Assembly: GCA_025917655.1 (NCBI GenBank)
Contig: CP084611.1
Span: 4,712,001-4,776,000 of the forward strand
DNA length: 64,000 bases
Reading direction: 5' to 3'
From: Chlorella sorokiniana
Taxonomy: Eukaryota > Chlorophyta > Trebouxiophyceae > Chlorellales > Chlorellaceae
The notes below the pieces were generated by a model. The model was not told where the DNA came from. It searched no databases and saw nothing but the letters and a program-made list of their open reading frames with translations. Positions within the stretch are counted from its first letter, which is position 1; every line of letters starts with the position of its first letter. This document shows, piece after piece, positions 11,094 to 22,622 of the stretch. Both the position numbers and the translations under genes were made by a program.

Positions 11094-14000
11094 CTAGGAG
11101 TGATGGTGCCCCTCCGCACCGGCGATGCGCTGCAGCCGGCGAGTGCGCGGCAGCGACCGCGCAGTGGTGCCTGGCCCGTACACCACATCCACTTCGCACA
11201 GAGTGAGCGCCCTCTTTGCGTCGCCAGGGCGCCACACAGCGATGTAGCGGCCCACAGGGGGCCGCCGCCGGGCGTGGCGCCGCAGGCAAAGGTTCGTCGC
11301 TGGCCGCGCAGCACTCCCGGCACCGCGGCGCACAGAGTGAAGTTGGCTGCCGAGGCGGGGCCCGTCCACGGTTGCTGGCCGACAAGGATGCGGCTGCCCT
11401 GCAGGTCGGCGGTGCAGCCGCAGTCCGCCTGCGCCAGCAGGCTGACGGCGGCGATGGGCCGCGGGCCGGGCAGCTTCACAGCCCACCAGGGGTTGGCCTC
11501 CACCTCTGCGCTTGAAGGGAGGGGGAGGACAGGTTGTGTTCAGGGGCAATCAAACTAATCGGTGGGTGGGTGGGTGTTGGGGGAGGTGGCAGGGCAGCAT
11601 GCTGAGTTGAGAATCATTTGCATCGCCAGCAGCAGCAGGCAAGAGCCAAAGCTATGAGGGGCGGCGGCAGCAGCAGGTCCGAAGCGGCTCTCAGGCTGAG
11701 GCGAGCCGTGCTGTGAGGTCTCACTTGTGCGAGCGCAGGAGCCCTGCCACAACCGCTTCTTCTTGCACTCGCCGTCGATGGCGGCGTTGGCGCCGTAGCC
11801 CCTCACAGTGGAGCTCTGAGCGGCGGAGTTGAGGCCGCGCAGCGGGCTGGTGCCGCACACGGGTGCCGCCACGCCGCCACCCGCCCCCAGGATGGCGACG
11901 CCGGGCCCAGAGGGGACTGGCGGCGGCGGCCGCGCCGCGGCGGCGGCGGCCGCCGCACTGGCGACGGCGGCCGCGACAGCGCCACCGCGCCGCACTGCAC
12001 CAGCAGCGCTTCCAGCGCCGTCATGGCGGCCGACACGTTGAGGCGGCCGCCGGTGATGGTCTTGTCGGCGGCATCCGGCACTCGGTCCACGCTGCCCACG
12101 ATGAGCGACTTGAGGTCGGCATAGCCCAGGGTCACGCCGCGGCTGCACGCGTCCAGTCAAGCAGGGGCGAGGTCAGGCAGGCAGGAAGGCGGCTGCCTCA
12201 GGAAGAGCGCAGCGGAGGGCGGCGGCAGCGCAGCGTGCCACATGCCCCCCGCCTCCCTCGGCCAGCCGCTCCGCCCGGCCTCTCCCCACCTCCGCTGGCG
12301 GCGAGCACTCGGCACGTGCTCTCCGCCCCTGCCGCCGCCACCCAGCTGCCAGGCCCCTGCACCCTCCCAGCGCCTCGCACACCACGCACCACACACCACA
12401 CACCACTCACCTCATGGCCTGCGCCTGCAGCAGCGCCGCCGTGCCCGCCACCATGGGGCAGGCCATGGAGGTGCCCCACATCAGCTTGTAGGCGCCGTCC
12501 ATGAAGGTGGAGTAGATGCCCCCCCCGGGGCCAGCATGTGCACCGTGCCCCTGCGGGTGCGGCCAAGAGGAGGCGGGCGGCGGAGGCAGAGCTCAGGAAA
12601 GGCAGCTCCGGGTGTGGGTGTGTGGAAGGGGGGATGCAGAGGTGCGTCCGCCGCCTTCAACCCCTCCACCAGGGCTCCCCTCTCACAAAAGGAATTTTGC
12701 GGGCATGCGCTTGTCAGGGTGGGCGTGCTCAGCCCCGAAAGAGCGCGCGCGCCCCCCCCCCCCCCCGCTCACTGTCCGATGTTGGAGAAGGAGGAGACGA
12801 AGTCCTCCTTGCCCGACGACGCCACCGAGATCATGTTGTCGCTCTTGTAGGAGGTGGGGTACAGCGGCACGTCGTCCAGGTTGATGCCGCTGTTGCCGCT
12901 GGCCACCACAAACAGCTGCCCCGCGGTCTGGGAGGTGGCGATCTCCCGCTCCAGGAAGCCTGGACGGGGAGAGTGATAGGGGGGGCAGGGAGGTGGTGGA
13001 GGAGATGGGGGTGGGGTGGGGTGGGGCGTTTGAGGCAGTGGGGAGGAGGCAGCTGCTGGCAGGAAGGGCAGCGGGCACAGGTGAGCAACCGAGGCGACGC
13101 CGCCCCCCCCCCACCCTCATCAGCCACCCCAACCGTTGCAGTTTCCCCTTGGTCTTTCCAACGCCATCAACACACACTCGCAGCAGCCCGCCAGCCCGCT
13201 CACTGGAGTAGCCTATGCCTCCCCATGAGTTGGAGGTGATGAGGGCGCCCTCCTGCTTGCACAGCTTGATGCAGTTCATCGCGTCGCTCACGTAGCCCGA
13301 GCCGTCGTTCCAGATGAAGCGGCAGACGAGGAGCTTGACCCTCCAGGTGATGCCCGCAATGCCCAGCCGGTTGTTGCCCACCTGCGGGGCATTGAGGCAG
13401 GGGCGCCAGTGCGGATGGGGGCAGCGCGGGGGAGGGAGCCTCGCAGACAATGCAGTCGAGGCAGCTGGACCCTGCCTTCCCCACCCAGAACACACAGAGC
13501 GGCCGCCGTTGGCGCTACAACCAGCCTTGTTCAGGCATGCTGGGGCCACTTCCCCCGGCTGCCGCCGGCCCTACTCACCGCGCCGATGATGCCTGCCGTG
13601 TGCGTGCCATGGCCGTACGTGTCGTTGTAGTTGAAATAGTCTGGAGTGCCCGCCTGCGGCGGCGGCGTGCCATCCACCTGCGGCCACACTGGACGACCTG
13701 ACTCAGTCAGGGTGAGCGTGAGAGCGCAGAATTGTCAGGCAGTGCCCCGCCCCAGTGCCAGGACTGCGGTCGCAGCACAGGTGCGTAGGCTGCACAGGCA
13801 GGTAGATGCTCCGGCATGCCTGGCCCCCTCTCTGGTCCAACCTGCCCCGCCGGCACAAAGTTCCAGCCCTTGAGCACGTTGCCAGCGAGGTCGGGGTGGT
13901 CTATGCGCACGCCGCTGTCCACATGGCACACCTGCAGGGGGGCCAGCAGTAGGGGAGGGGAACTTGAGGACGGCGAGCAACGTGGCGAGCGCTCGTCAGC

Positions 14001-15303
14001 CTGCCCACGCCTGCTGCTTCGCTCCCTCCCTGAGGACCCCCGGCGCTCAGCTCCACACGGGCTGGGAGTGTGGTACTGCGCCTGCCAGCCCCTCGTGCCC
14101 GCCCAGCAGCAGGGGCGCCCCTTGCACTCCCCGCCTCCTGCCCTGCATCCCCCTCTCCCGCACCCTCCAACGGCCCTGCCCCCAGCTCCTCCTTTCCCCA
14201 CCTTGACCACGTCGCTGCCCGTCTGCATCGCCCAGGCTGCCTCGCTGCCGATGACTGGGTGGTGCCACTGGAGCGCCAGGTTGGTGTCGTCAGGGCGCAC
14301 CCCGCCAAACACACGCACCTTGTAGTCTGGCTCCACCATGGCAACCGCTGCGGCAGGTCAGCGGAGGGGGGAGACTGTATTTATGAGTAGGTTTATGGGG
14401 TGTGTATGCTAGTGTTGGGGGGGGCCTAGCGTGTGGGGGCGATCAGTGGCGGTAGGCTGGGGGAGGCCAGCGTGGGAAGCCGTGACTGCTGTGGAGGCCA
14501 CATGCTGCATGCCCCCATACCCAACGGGGGCTGCCCGCAGCTCGTCCAGCGGCTGTCAGTCAGGGTAATCCAAAACTGTGAACATAACCGCTGCACGCCG
14601 CAGGCTTCTACCCTCACTCTCAGCCCCACATCACAGACCCTGCCGCCCCGCCCACCTGGGTGCTGCTCCAGCTGGGCAATCTTGTGAGGCACATCCTGGC
14701 CGTCGGTGATTGAATACACGACAGAGCCCTGCAGCCCTGCAGGCTTCATGAACTTCAGGCCCTCCTCCTCCGCCGCCATCGCCACCACCACGTCAGTCTT
14801 GAACGAAACGATGACGCGGTCGGTTGCATACTCCTGGAGGTGAAGGTGGGTTGGGAGGTGGGGAGGCAGGCAGGGGTCCGGCGGTTTGAAGGGTGGGGCA
14901 GGGACAAGGAGGGAGGCATGCGGGGTCGGCAAGCGGGGTAGCATCCCAGCGTCCTCCCACTGGCGCTGCTGGGCAGTTGAGCGCACAACAGTAGATCCCG
15001 CCACCAACCGCCGCAGGGCATCGCCGGGGTCCAGGTCTGGGCAAGCCGACCCAAACCGTGCAGTTCAAGCAGCAGCAAGCCACGGGACAGGCGCGAGCAC
15101 GGCCAAACCCAGGCTGAGGGCCAGCCCCGGCAAGATGGGCCCTCGCTCACCGCTTCTTGAGGGATCTCATCCAGAATGCGGCGCTTGCCGCCCAGCGGGC
15201 TGATGCTGCCTGCCTCCACAGCTACTGTGGTCAGCAACAGCGCAGCCATCACCAGAGCATGGGCTCCTCGCGGACCGTGCCGCTGCGCCGTCATGAGCAT
15301 CAT
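11094..15303 (-). CDS. Secreted subtilisin-like serine protease (S8) with C-terminal fucolectin/F5-8C domain
   Basis: The start at 15303 gives a signal peptide (HALVMAALLLTTVAVEAGS). An I9-like propeptide exon follows (YATDRVIVSFKTDVVVAMA, about 14656-14835), then MVEPDYKVRVFGG (about 14199-14344). Catalytic Asp lies in VCHVDSGVRIDHPDL (about 13890-13933), His in YGHGTHTAGIIG (about 13580-13625), oxyanion Asn in VVASGNSG (about 12890) and Ser in WGTSMACPMVAGTA (about 12440). After an Ala/Pro linker, a galactose-binding fold of fucolectin type appears: AQSSTVRGYGANAAIDG (about 11765-11830), EANPWWAVKLPGPRPI, DLQGSRILVGQ and GRYIAVWRPGDAKRALTLCE, ending at 11094. It is probably secreted or in the cell wall, with the lectin directing the protease to glycans. 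Single-base changes are needed at 12519-12526, 11990-12010 and 11257-11261. Confidence 0.88.
12752..12766. repeat. 15-base poly-C run
   Basis: An uninterrupted C tract beside the exon/intron border of the subtilase gene. It is prone to polymerase slippage and sequencing error. Confidence 0.9.
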
Positions 15304-16268
15304 GCTGCTGCCGCAGGCTGCGGCCACTTCTACGCTGCGCGGCGGCAGCAACTCCGCTGTCGGGCGGGGCTGGTCACTGCGTCCACCCCTTGCACCAGCC
15401 TCAAGGGCCGTCTGTGGCCCTTGCCGTTCCAAAAGATCCCTTCTCCCCGACTGCCTGCTCGCCGGGCATCTACTTCAGCAACTGGCCTGCAATGCATGGG
15501 TTGGGCACAATGACAGACCTGAGCGGCAACGCTTGTTGCCGGCGGGCCCCGACAGGCACATCCTGAAAGCCACGCCTGCACGCATCTACGCGTTCCACAG
15601 ATACCCCTGAGTTGGTCACTCTAAGTTTTGAAAAGCTAGTATGCGTGAATGGCAGCAAGAACGAGGGCAGGAGGGGCCAGGGCGGTGCCCAGATCTGGAG
15701 GATTGCACCCCTCACGGTCGGACGGGCTGTCCGGCGTGGGGAAACATAAAGCAGACATCCCAGTGGCTTTCTATGCGGCATCGAGCGTACTTGACTGGCC
15801 CCCAGTTCCAAGGCCGCGTCGATGTTGGCCATCGGCCCGCTTTGACGAAAGGCGTGCGGGGGCACAGGCCTTTGTTGCCTACTTCATCCGTCCCCTAGCG
15901 GCATCCTACTCGCCTTGTTGGCTTCAACAGTGGTCCCTCCCGAAGCCCTTGATCTTCGCCCAATCTCCAGCTCCCGAGAGATGATGGAGCCTTGGTGGCC
16001 TTGTCCTCCCTCCTACAGCTCCTTGACACAAACTTGAGTCCACATTAGCCTTTGACACTAAGGAACCTTGCTCCGGACAGGCACAGACCGTGGTGGACAG
16101 GTCTCAAAGACTGCCAGCGTGGCATCCCCGTAACTGAAGTTGCTTTGGGGATTTCACGTTGGTTCCTTGGAACTTGCATACCGGAAAGCCTGAAGACGCG
16201 CCTTGGGCAGTATCTAACCGGGTTCCTGCACAGCCTTGAACAGAGGAGCGCCTTCAAGCCACAGAACA
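15304..16268. promoter_or_regulatory. Divergent promoter region, subtilase (-) / SLX9-like (+)
   Basis: About 965 bases separate the two start codons, so the interval must carry both promoters and 5' UTRs. No convincing TATA box or repeat was identified, and no coding exon is evident. Confidence 0.45.
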
Positions 16269-17314
16269 ATGGTAAAGCGCGCCAAGCTCGCAGCAAAGAA
16301 AGCTCGAAAGCTGCTCGAGGTGCGGTGGTCGCCATGCATGTCGGTCGGGGAACATGACTCCGTCGGCAGCAGCGGCGGCAGTAGCCAACTCTCTTTTATA
16401 CGTATGGATTGTTACATGGTGCATCCCTTCTGTAGCTACCAATTGTTACTGGCACAGACGTCATTGGCCAGGTAGCTCTGACTGCTTCGCTGCGCAAAGG
16501 CCCAAACACTTGTGCGCCCCTGCTTGCCGCAGGGAAAGGAAACGGCGGCAGCACCCGCTGAGCAGGCGGATGGCCCGCTGCCCGCGCCCCACATCCAGCG
16601 CAAGCTTACCCGCAAAGTCAAGTTCTTGGAACGTGAGGCTGAGTTGTTGGCAGCGCAGTTCACAGCAGATGGCAGCTGGAGTAACGCTGGCGTGGGCGCT
16701 CTGGCCCATCCAGCAGCGGCAGCCTCGTGCACACAACCTGCCCTCAAGCTTTGCTACCCGCTCAACGCCGCTGCCCCACTCCCCGCCAATTGCTGCAGGC
16801 GTGGCAACCTCCAAGCTGTTGACCAGCAAGGGTGGCGTGGAGAAGGTACAGAGGTGGCTGCTTTGCATCGTTGAAGTGTCGGCCAGCGTGCTGCATAAAA
16901 GGATGGCCGAGACCTGTCGCAATCAACTCTCAACTGTTGCAGAAAAAGAGGAAGAAGCCATCTGTGGCGCTCACGGACCTGGCCAGCCTCACTGCGTCGC
17001 TGGCAGAAGCGGCAGCGGACGATGCGGGTGCGACGCAGCGGCGCCAGCTGGGGTGCAGCGTGGGCACTCAGCACGGACGGGAAAAGGTGGCGGCGGTGGA
17101 GGCGCCTCGCCTGCAGCAGGTGTTGCAGCACCCGCAGTTCAAAGCCAACCCTCTGGCGGCCGTGGCGAGTCACCTGGCGGCGACGCTGCCCGCAGCACCG
17201 CCGCCGCCGCCTAGCAGGCAGCAGGCAAAAGATGCTGCGACGCTGCGGCGTGAAAGAAGAAGCGTCGCAAGGAGCGAGCGGCAGCAGCTGCAGCCATGGG
17301 GGATGATTGACTAG
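16269..17314 (+). CDS. SLX9-like ribosome biogenesis protein
   Basis: Four exons: 16269-16319, 16533-16632, 16799-16845 and 16943-17314. All join with GT-AG borders in phase. The product is about 190 residues and very basic at the start (MVKRAKLAAKKARKLLE). It then has HIQRKLTRKVKFLER, KKRKKPSVALTDLASL and the most family-like segment, APRLQQVLQHPQFKANPLAA followed by VASHLAATLP. Plant SLX9-like proteins have a similar basic start and a late segment of the form LxxVxxxPxFxxxPLAAIxxHL. Slx9 helps export 40S precursors and acts in 18S rRNA maturation in the nucleolus. The assignment rests on this short motif and overall shape. A generic nucleolar basic protein remains possible. Confidence 0.6.
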
Positions 17315-17835
17315 CTGGGTGGCATGCTGCTCCCTGTTCATCGCTTTGCGCTCAACGCCGTTTGCTTCCGCTGCTGCCTTCTTGTGGCCACTTGTGCCGT
17401 TGCTGTCTTTACCCTGCTCCTGTTCACCTCCATTACCCCGTCACTCTTCTATTGTGCCATGTCATCACTGCTTACTTTGCCTCACGACATGTGTGTGCCT
17501 GCTTGCCTTCCAGCTGCAACCCTACTGCCACCTAGGCAGGCGCCATTCCGCCGCAACAAAGCAGCAGAAGGCCTGTCGGGCTGAAAAGAGCGGCAGCAGC
17601 CCAGCACCTTGACGTGGTGGCACTGCCTTGCGCCCGGCGCCACCCTTACAAGCCGCCCCATTGATTAGCATGATCCTATTCTGGCTCGCAACGCATCATC
17701 CACATGCTTTGATTGCACAGCGGGCAGACCATGACGGGCGGAGACGTGGCACCTGCGTGCGCTCACGGCCAGGGACGCAACAAACCACCCACTTGCTGCA
17801 TGGGGGCCTGTGCGGTGCATTTGGCAGCGGTACCA
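17315..17835. other. Convergent 3' flanks of SLX9-like and ARP4 genes
   Basis: A pyrimidine-rich stretch (17330-17520) and no coding exon. TTACA at 17646-17650 fits a polyadenylation signal for ARP4. Confidence 0.5.
17646..17650 (-). terminator. TGTAA polyadenylation signal of ARP4
   Basis: The green-algal pentamer TGTAA on the minus strand, about 190 bases past the ARP4 stop. Confidence 0.5.
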
Positions 17836-20800
17836 TCAAGGCGCCTTCTTGTGGATCAGCCCCGCCCCGTACTCGCGGTACTCTGCCGCGCTCATCCACA
17901 TCTGCTGGAACGTGCCCAGGGACGCAAGGATGGAGCCGCCGATCCAGACCGAGTAGCGCCGCTCCACGCTGTTGGTGGGGCACACCACCTGCAGCGGGGA
18001 TGTACGTATGTATGTAGGGGTGGGGGGTGTGGGGGATACATCAGTACTAGTGAGTGCAAAGCGATGGGTGGGTGGGTGAGTGGGCAGTGGGTCGGCCATG
18101 CGCGGGGACATCAGAGCCGCAGACGGACCGCCGCCAGCGGGCAGGCAGAGCGCTGCGCCAGCGCTCCGCCTCCCAACACGCCCCAGCCTGGGCCCCCGGC
18201 TCACCTTGACCTTGGCCATCTGAGGCGCCAGCTCGGCAACCTCCTTCTCCAGGCGGTCGCGCAGCGCGGCAAAGCCGGCGGTGCCGCCTGTGAGCACCAG
18301 GCCCGCGTACAGGTCTTTGCGGATGTCCACGTCGCACCTGCGCGGCACGATTCGATGCATTAAACAAGAAAGGGGCGGCGTCGTAAGCCCAACCTGAGGT
18401 GGGGCGGGTTGGCGGCAGCAGGGAGGGCGCAGGGATGCCGCTCGACCGCCTGCATGCTGGCGCTGTGCTGGCGCTGTGCTGCTGTCAAGTGAGGAGCGGC
18501 TGGACCCGCTTGACGATGACCAAAAATTGAAGCCTGCCCCGCGCTGGCAGATGGCGCGGCCGGCAGCCCACCGCCCCCGGCACCCGCCCCACCCCGCGCA
18601 CTTGCTGATGCAGTCGTTGGCCAAGGTGTGGATGCCGTGCAGCGCGTCCAGCCCTGCAGGCCCCCCAGCCGCTCTGCCGCCGGCCCATACCCCTCTGCCA
18701 GGAGCGGGTTGAACAGCAGCTCGGGGATGGCAAAGCGGTCGGTGCCCACCGCAATTTCCTGCAGCGGGGGCACGGCCACCCAGGGCAAGAACGATGGCGT
18801 TTAGGGCAAGACCAACGCACTTGGCAGGCCCGGCAAGCCCCTCACACATGGCGATGGGGGAACACAGGCTGAGGCTGCACATCAGGCGCTGTTGGGGCGC
18901 CAGGCGGGCGCCACCTGTCCGTCGGGCAGCTCGTACATCACGGTGGGGATGTTGGCGTTTTCCTGCACCCAGGAAGGAAGCAAAGTGCGGGCGTTTCGAG
19001 AAGGACAGGAGGATGGAGCGATGACTCCTTGTTCGACGGCTGGAGCGCCTTGGCTCCACACAGGCAGAGGGCAAGAAGGGGCCAGCCCCAGTCAAACACC
19101 CCCAGTCAAGCAGCCCACCTGCGGGTCGAACGCGTTGTCCGACACGCGGCAGATCGAGTCCTTGATGTCGGCAGCGATTGCCTCCACGCACCAGGCGCGG
19201 TAGCTGGCGGTGGTGGCCCCAGGGTCCACGGGGACCACCTGGATGAAGCGGGCGGTGCAGTTGAGGCATGTGAGGCTGGGGAGGTCGGGACCAAAGAGCA
19301 GGAAGACACAGTGGGGAAGCGGGCCGGCTGGGACGGCCAGTAAAACCGTGCAAGAGGGCCGATTGCTCGGTGCTGCAGCCGACAAGCACCCCGCACCTCC
19401 AGCTTGCCGCCCGCCCCTTCCTTGCGCTTGAACTCGTAGCGGGGCCGGATGGGGTGCCGCGCGCCTCCACTGCCGCCCCCATGCACTGCGCCAGCAGCTG
19501 GCCGCCAACCGGTGTGCTCAGCACAGACTTGACCAGCACGTAGCCATCGTGCACCGCGGAGACTGCGGCGCAGGAGGAGAACAAAGGGAATCAGGGACAG
19601 CAGGCGAAGCGCCAGGAGCAAAATGCACGGACGCCGCAACCGGCTGTCCGCTGCAGCGGCAGGTGGCAGTGCATAAAAACAACATGTGCGCAACGCAGGA
19701 TCACAGGAAAAATTTCACGACAAAGAGGCTAGCTGATGGGGGTGCACATTTTCAGCCCAGCATGGCATGCAGGGCGTGTCGAGTCGCCCATGAATGGGGC
19801 GGGCAGGGCCCATCTCTCTCACTCCCAACGTGTTCCTTCTCTCCTCCCCCCCCGCTCCTTTGACTGGGTAGTGATCAGCTGTTCACCATGGCTGTGAACC
19901 CCAAGGCCTACCCTCTGGCTGATGCTCAGGTAGGAGCGCGCACATGGCCCGCTTGCAGCGCCCCGCGCACCCCGCTGACCCTCTCCTTCTGCTCCCCGAT
20001 GCAGCTCACGAACACCATTATGGACATCGTCCAGCAGGCGACCAACTACAAGCAGCTGAAGAAGGGCGCCAACGAGGGTGCGATTCCCGCCGCATGCATA
20101 CCCTAGTGGTGGCTTTGCATGCTACAGCACACACGGGACAGCCGCCGAAAGTGCATCTTGTTCCCTCGCGCCGCCATGCAGCCACCAAGACTCTGAACCG
20201 CGGCATCAGCGAGGTGGTGGTGATGGCGGCGGACACCGAGCCCATCGAGATCCTGCTGCACCTGCCCCTGCTGGCCGAGGACAAGGTGCGCCCGCGGAAC
20301 CCGGACGGCGGCGCCTGCTCGGCGCCGCCGCCAGGCGCTGTCGGTCAACCTGTGGCAAACAAGAGCTGCTGGCCCTGCCAACCGGCCAGCATTGCAGCTG
20401 CTTTGGCAGGCAGCACGCGGCAGCTTCCCTCTGCTGCACGTCACCCTTGCTGCGCCTGCCGTCGCTCCCGTGCCCCGCAGAATGTGCCCTACGTTTTCGT
20501 CCCTTCCAAGGCCGCCCTGGGCCGCGCCTGCGGCGTTTCCCGCCCGGTGATCGCGTGCAGCATCACCACCAACGAGGGCAGCCAGCTGAAGAGCCAGATC
20601 CAGCAGCTGAAGCTGGCTATCGAGAAGCTGCTCATTTGAGAGGCAGCTGGGGGCCAGCAAGCGGCACATCCGGCACTACACAGCGGGCTGGGGGCAGCCC
20701 CCACGGCAAACACATCCCACCGTTTGGGTGTTGATTCACTTTGACGAGCCCGAGTGCAACAAACGCGCTGTCGGTGGGATGTCTGCCACCCGGCGTTTTG

Positions 20801-22315
20801 CGCAACTGTAACGATACCACAGTTGCATCCCCTCGACCTCGGCCCCCAGCCTGAGGGTGCGCCGTACCACAATGCCCCGTCGCCTGCCAGCCACCCCAGC
20901 AAGGAGGTGGCTGCAGCGACGCAGGTCGCCCCAGAACCAGCGGCAGCCAGCAGCGGGGCAGCCCAGCAGCAGCGGGCTCACCCACGGTACGCTCGTGCCC
21001 TGCATCCACCACCAGGCTCGTCTGCCGCCCGCTGGCAAAGGAGCTCAGCACCGCGTTCTTGGCCATGAAGACGGCTGCATGAGGAAAGAAGGCGAAGGGG
21101 AGGAAGCAGGGAGGGGCGCGTGGGCTCGAGCCAGGACCTCACGAGGCGGGGACGCAGGGTGTTTTCCAGGGTGTGCTTATATGACTGGATGCAGCGCAGC
21201 CAGTGACTGGCGGTGCCCGGTGACTCAACAGGCTCAGCCCGTGCCCCTGCCTGCTGTCCAGCCGCCACAGAGCCAGGCCTACCGGGTGCCTTGTACTTCT
21301 CAAACAGCAGCTCCACCATCTTCTCCCGCGCCGCCCTGCTGTTGAACGACGGCTCCGCCAGCATGACGGGGTGGCTCTCGGTGGCCAGCCGCATCTGCTG
21401 CCTGCAGCACGGGCGCCCAGCAGCCGTCGCACGGGGTGATGATCAAAAGTCAACGTGCAGAAGCAGGTTGGCAGAGTGATTGAGACCGGCGGACCACAGC
21501 CTCATGCAGGGCAGCTGGCTGGTCAGGCTGAGCGAGTCACACAACAGGGCAGGTCTGCATCAGCAACAGCAGCGGCGGCAGCAGGTTGGGCGGGACAGGG
21601 CGCACTTCAAGGCGTGGTCCAGCAGCCCCTCTGCAACCTCCCAATCGTCGAGAATACCGTCCTTGAAGGGAGATATCACCTGCGGCGGCGGGCAGGCGTG
21701 CAGGGGCGGGTGTCAGCGAGTAGTGCTGGACGACAGGTAATGGAGCGTGGCCACACACCCAGCCTGCTTGCCGAGCCAGCGGCTGGCTGGCTGCGCATCA
21801 AGTCCGAGTGCTGTGAGAGATGCCCTGCCCCCGCCTTGCCTCCATGTTGTCCCTGCGGTGGCTCAGCGCGTGCGTGCCGACGTGCAGCGTGCGCTTGGCT
21901 CCATCCACCTCCATCCCATCGGGGCCGCCGCCCAGCGCACCCGCCACCTGCGCCCAGCCGCCGGTTAGTGTGGGCTTAACAGCGACGTACGATCTAGCTG
22001 ACAGCACCTTGGGCAAGCTCGCATGCATCGACGCCAAACAAACACGCAGGTCAGGGCTGCAGCCATCCGGGGGCTCCGCCCACGCACCGACGGGAACACA
22101 AATTTGGGTGCGTCCTCCCGGCATAGCCCGCCTTTGTTTGGTACGTGCCGATGTCCAGCACAACCGCATTCACCTCGTCTGCGTGCAAAACACCGCTCCT
22201 GCATTGAGCACAATAAAGCAGCAGCACGCCCTCCCGCTCCCCGCCGCCGCCCAAGCATCGATGGTGCCGGGCAGCGGGTGATGGGCTTACCTCCACCGTA
22301 CACTGGGCCCGACAT
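17836..22315 (-). CDS. ARP4: Actin-related protein 4 (ARP4/BAF53-like)
   Basis: A nuclear actin-related protein, known as a subunit of NuA4, INO80/SWR1 and SWI/SNF-type complexes. Twelve exons could be placed: 22291-22315, 22088-22178, 21840-21947, 21606-21679, 21283-21401, 20982-21074, 19397-19562, 19129-19238, 18915-18962, 18602-18758, 18205-18337 and 17836-17988, for about 425 residues. Landmarks in order are [137 protein letters not shown] and [20 protein letters not shown]. Intron 3 (21680-21839) has a GC-AG border. Intron 6 (19563-20981) is 1.4 kb and contains SNU13 on the other strand. Single-base changes are needed at 22117-22119, 19451-19454 and 18661-18666, all in short homopolymers. 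Confidence 0.93.
19888..20639 (+). CDS. SNU13: SNU13/NHP2L1 (15.5K) kink-turn RNA-binding protein, nested in an ARP4 intron
   Basis: A member of the L7Ae family. Known members bind the U4 snRNA 5' stem-loop in the tri-snRNP and box C/D snoRNAs in the nucleolus. Four exons: 19888-19929, 20005-20077, 20182-20285 and 20481-20639. All have GT-AG introns that join in phase, giving about 125 residues, the usual length. Diagnostic segments are [39 protein letters not shown] (the RNA-contact motif), [40 protein letters not shown] and [20 protein letters not shown]. The frame is clean with no errors. It lies wholly inside intron 6 of ARP4 and is transcribed against it. Confidence 0.95.
20807..20811 (+). 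terminator. TGTAA polyadenylation signal of SNU13
   Basis: TGTAA about 170 bases after the SNU13 stop and before the next ARP4 exon (20982). The SNU13 transcript can therefore end inside the ARP4 intron. Confidence 0.6.
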
Positions 22316-22622
22316 CCTGCGGCCGGGCCGCCCACGCCCCCTCCTTCCGTCTGCTTGTCGCTGTTGCCGCGAAGGAGGGCTGCTGCGATGGGCGCGGCGA
22401 CACACGTGTTGATATCTGATCTGTTGATCAACACCGATGCCGCAGCACAGCCGTGTGCAAGTGCGCCCTGCAAGCCTGCATGCGAACTTGTACCTTTTTT
22501 GTTAGTCCAGTGTGCTGCACAAAGCACATCTCGCCTTGGACTGCTACTCAAATTGGTATCGGTGAATCAATTGTCAGTAAGGGAGCTCAGGCGCCTTCAG
22601 GGGAAGCGATCCAGAGTGCACT
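22316..22622. promoter_or_regulatory. Short bidirectional promoter, ARP4 (-) / RabGGT alpha (+)
   Basis: Only 307 bases separate the two start codons of these head-to-head housekeeping genes, so both 5' UTRs and core promoters must fit here. No clear TATA box is visible. Confidence 0.6.

Noticed and set aside
17836-22315. ARP4 as two separate genes divided by SNU13
   Set aside because: Exon phases and the actin-fold sequence are continuous across the 1.4 kb gap, and the right part alone has no stop while the left part has no start.
11094-22315. Subtilase and ARP4 as pseudogenes because of frame breaks
   Set aside because: All catalytic and fold motifs are intact and the breaks are single bases, mostly in homopolymers. 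Sequence error is more likely.
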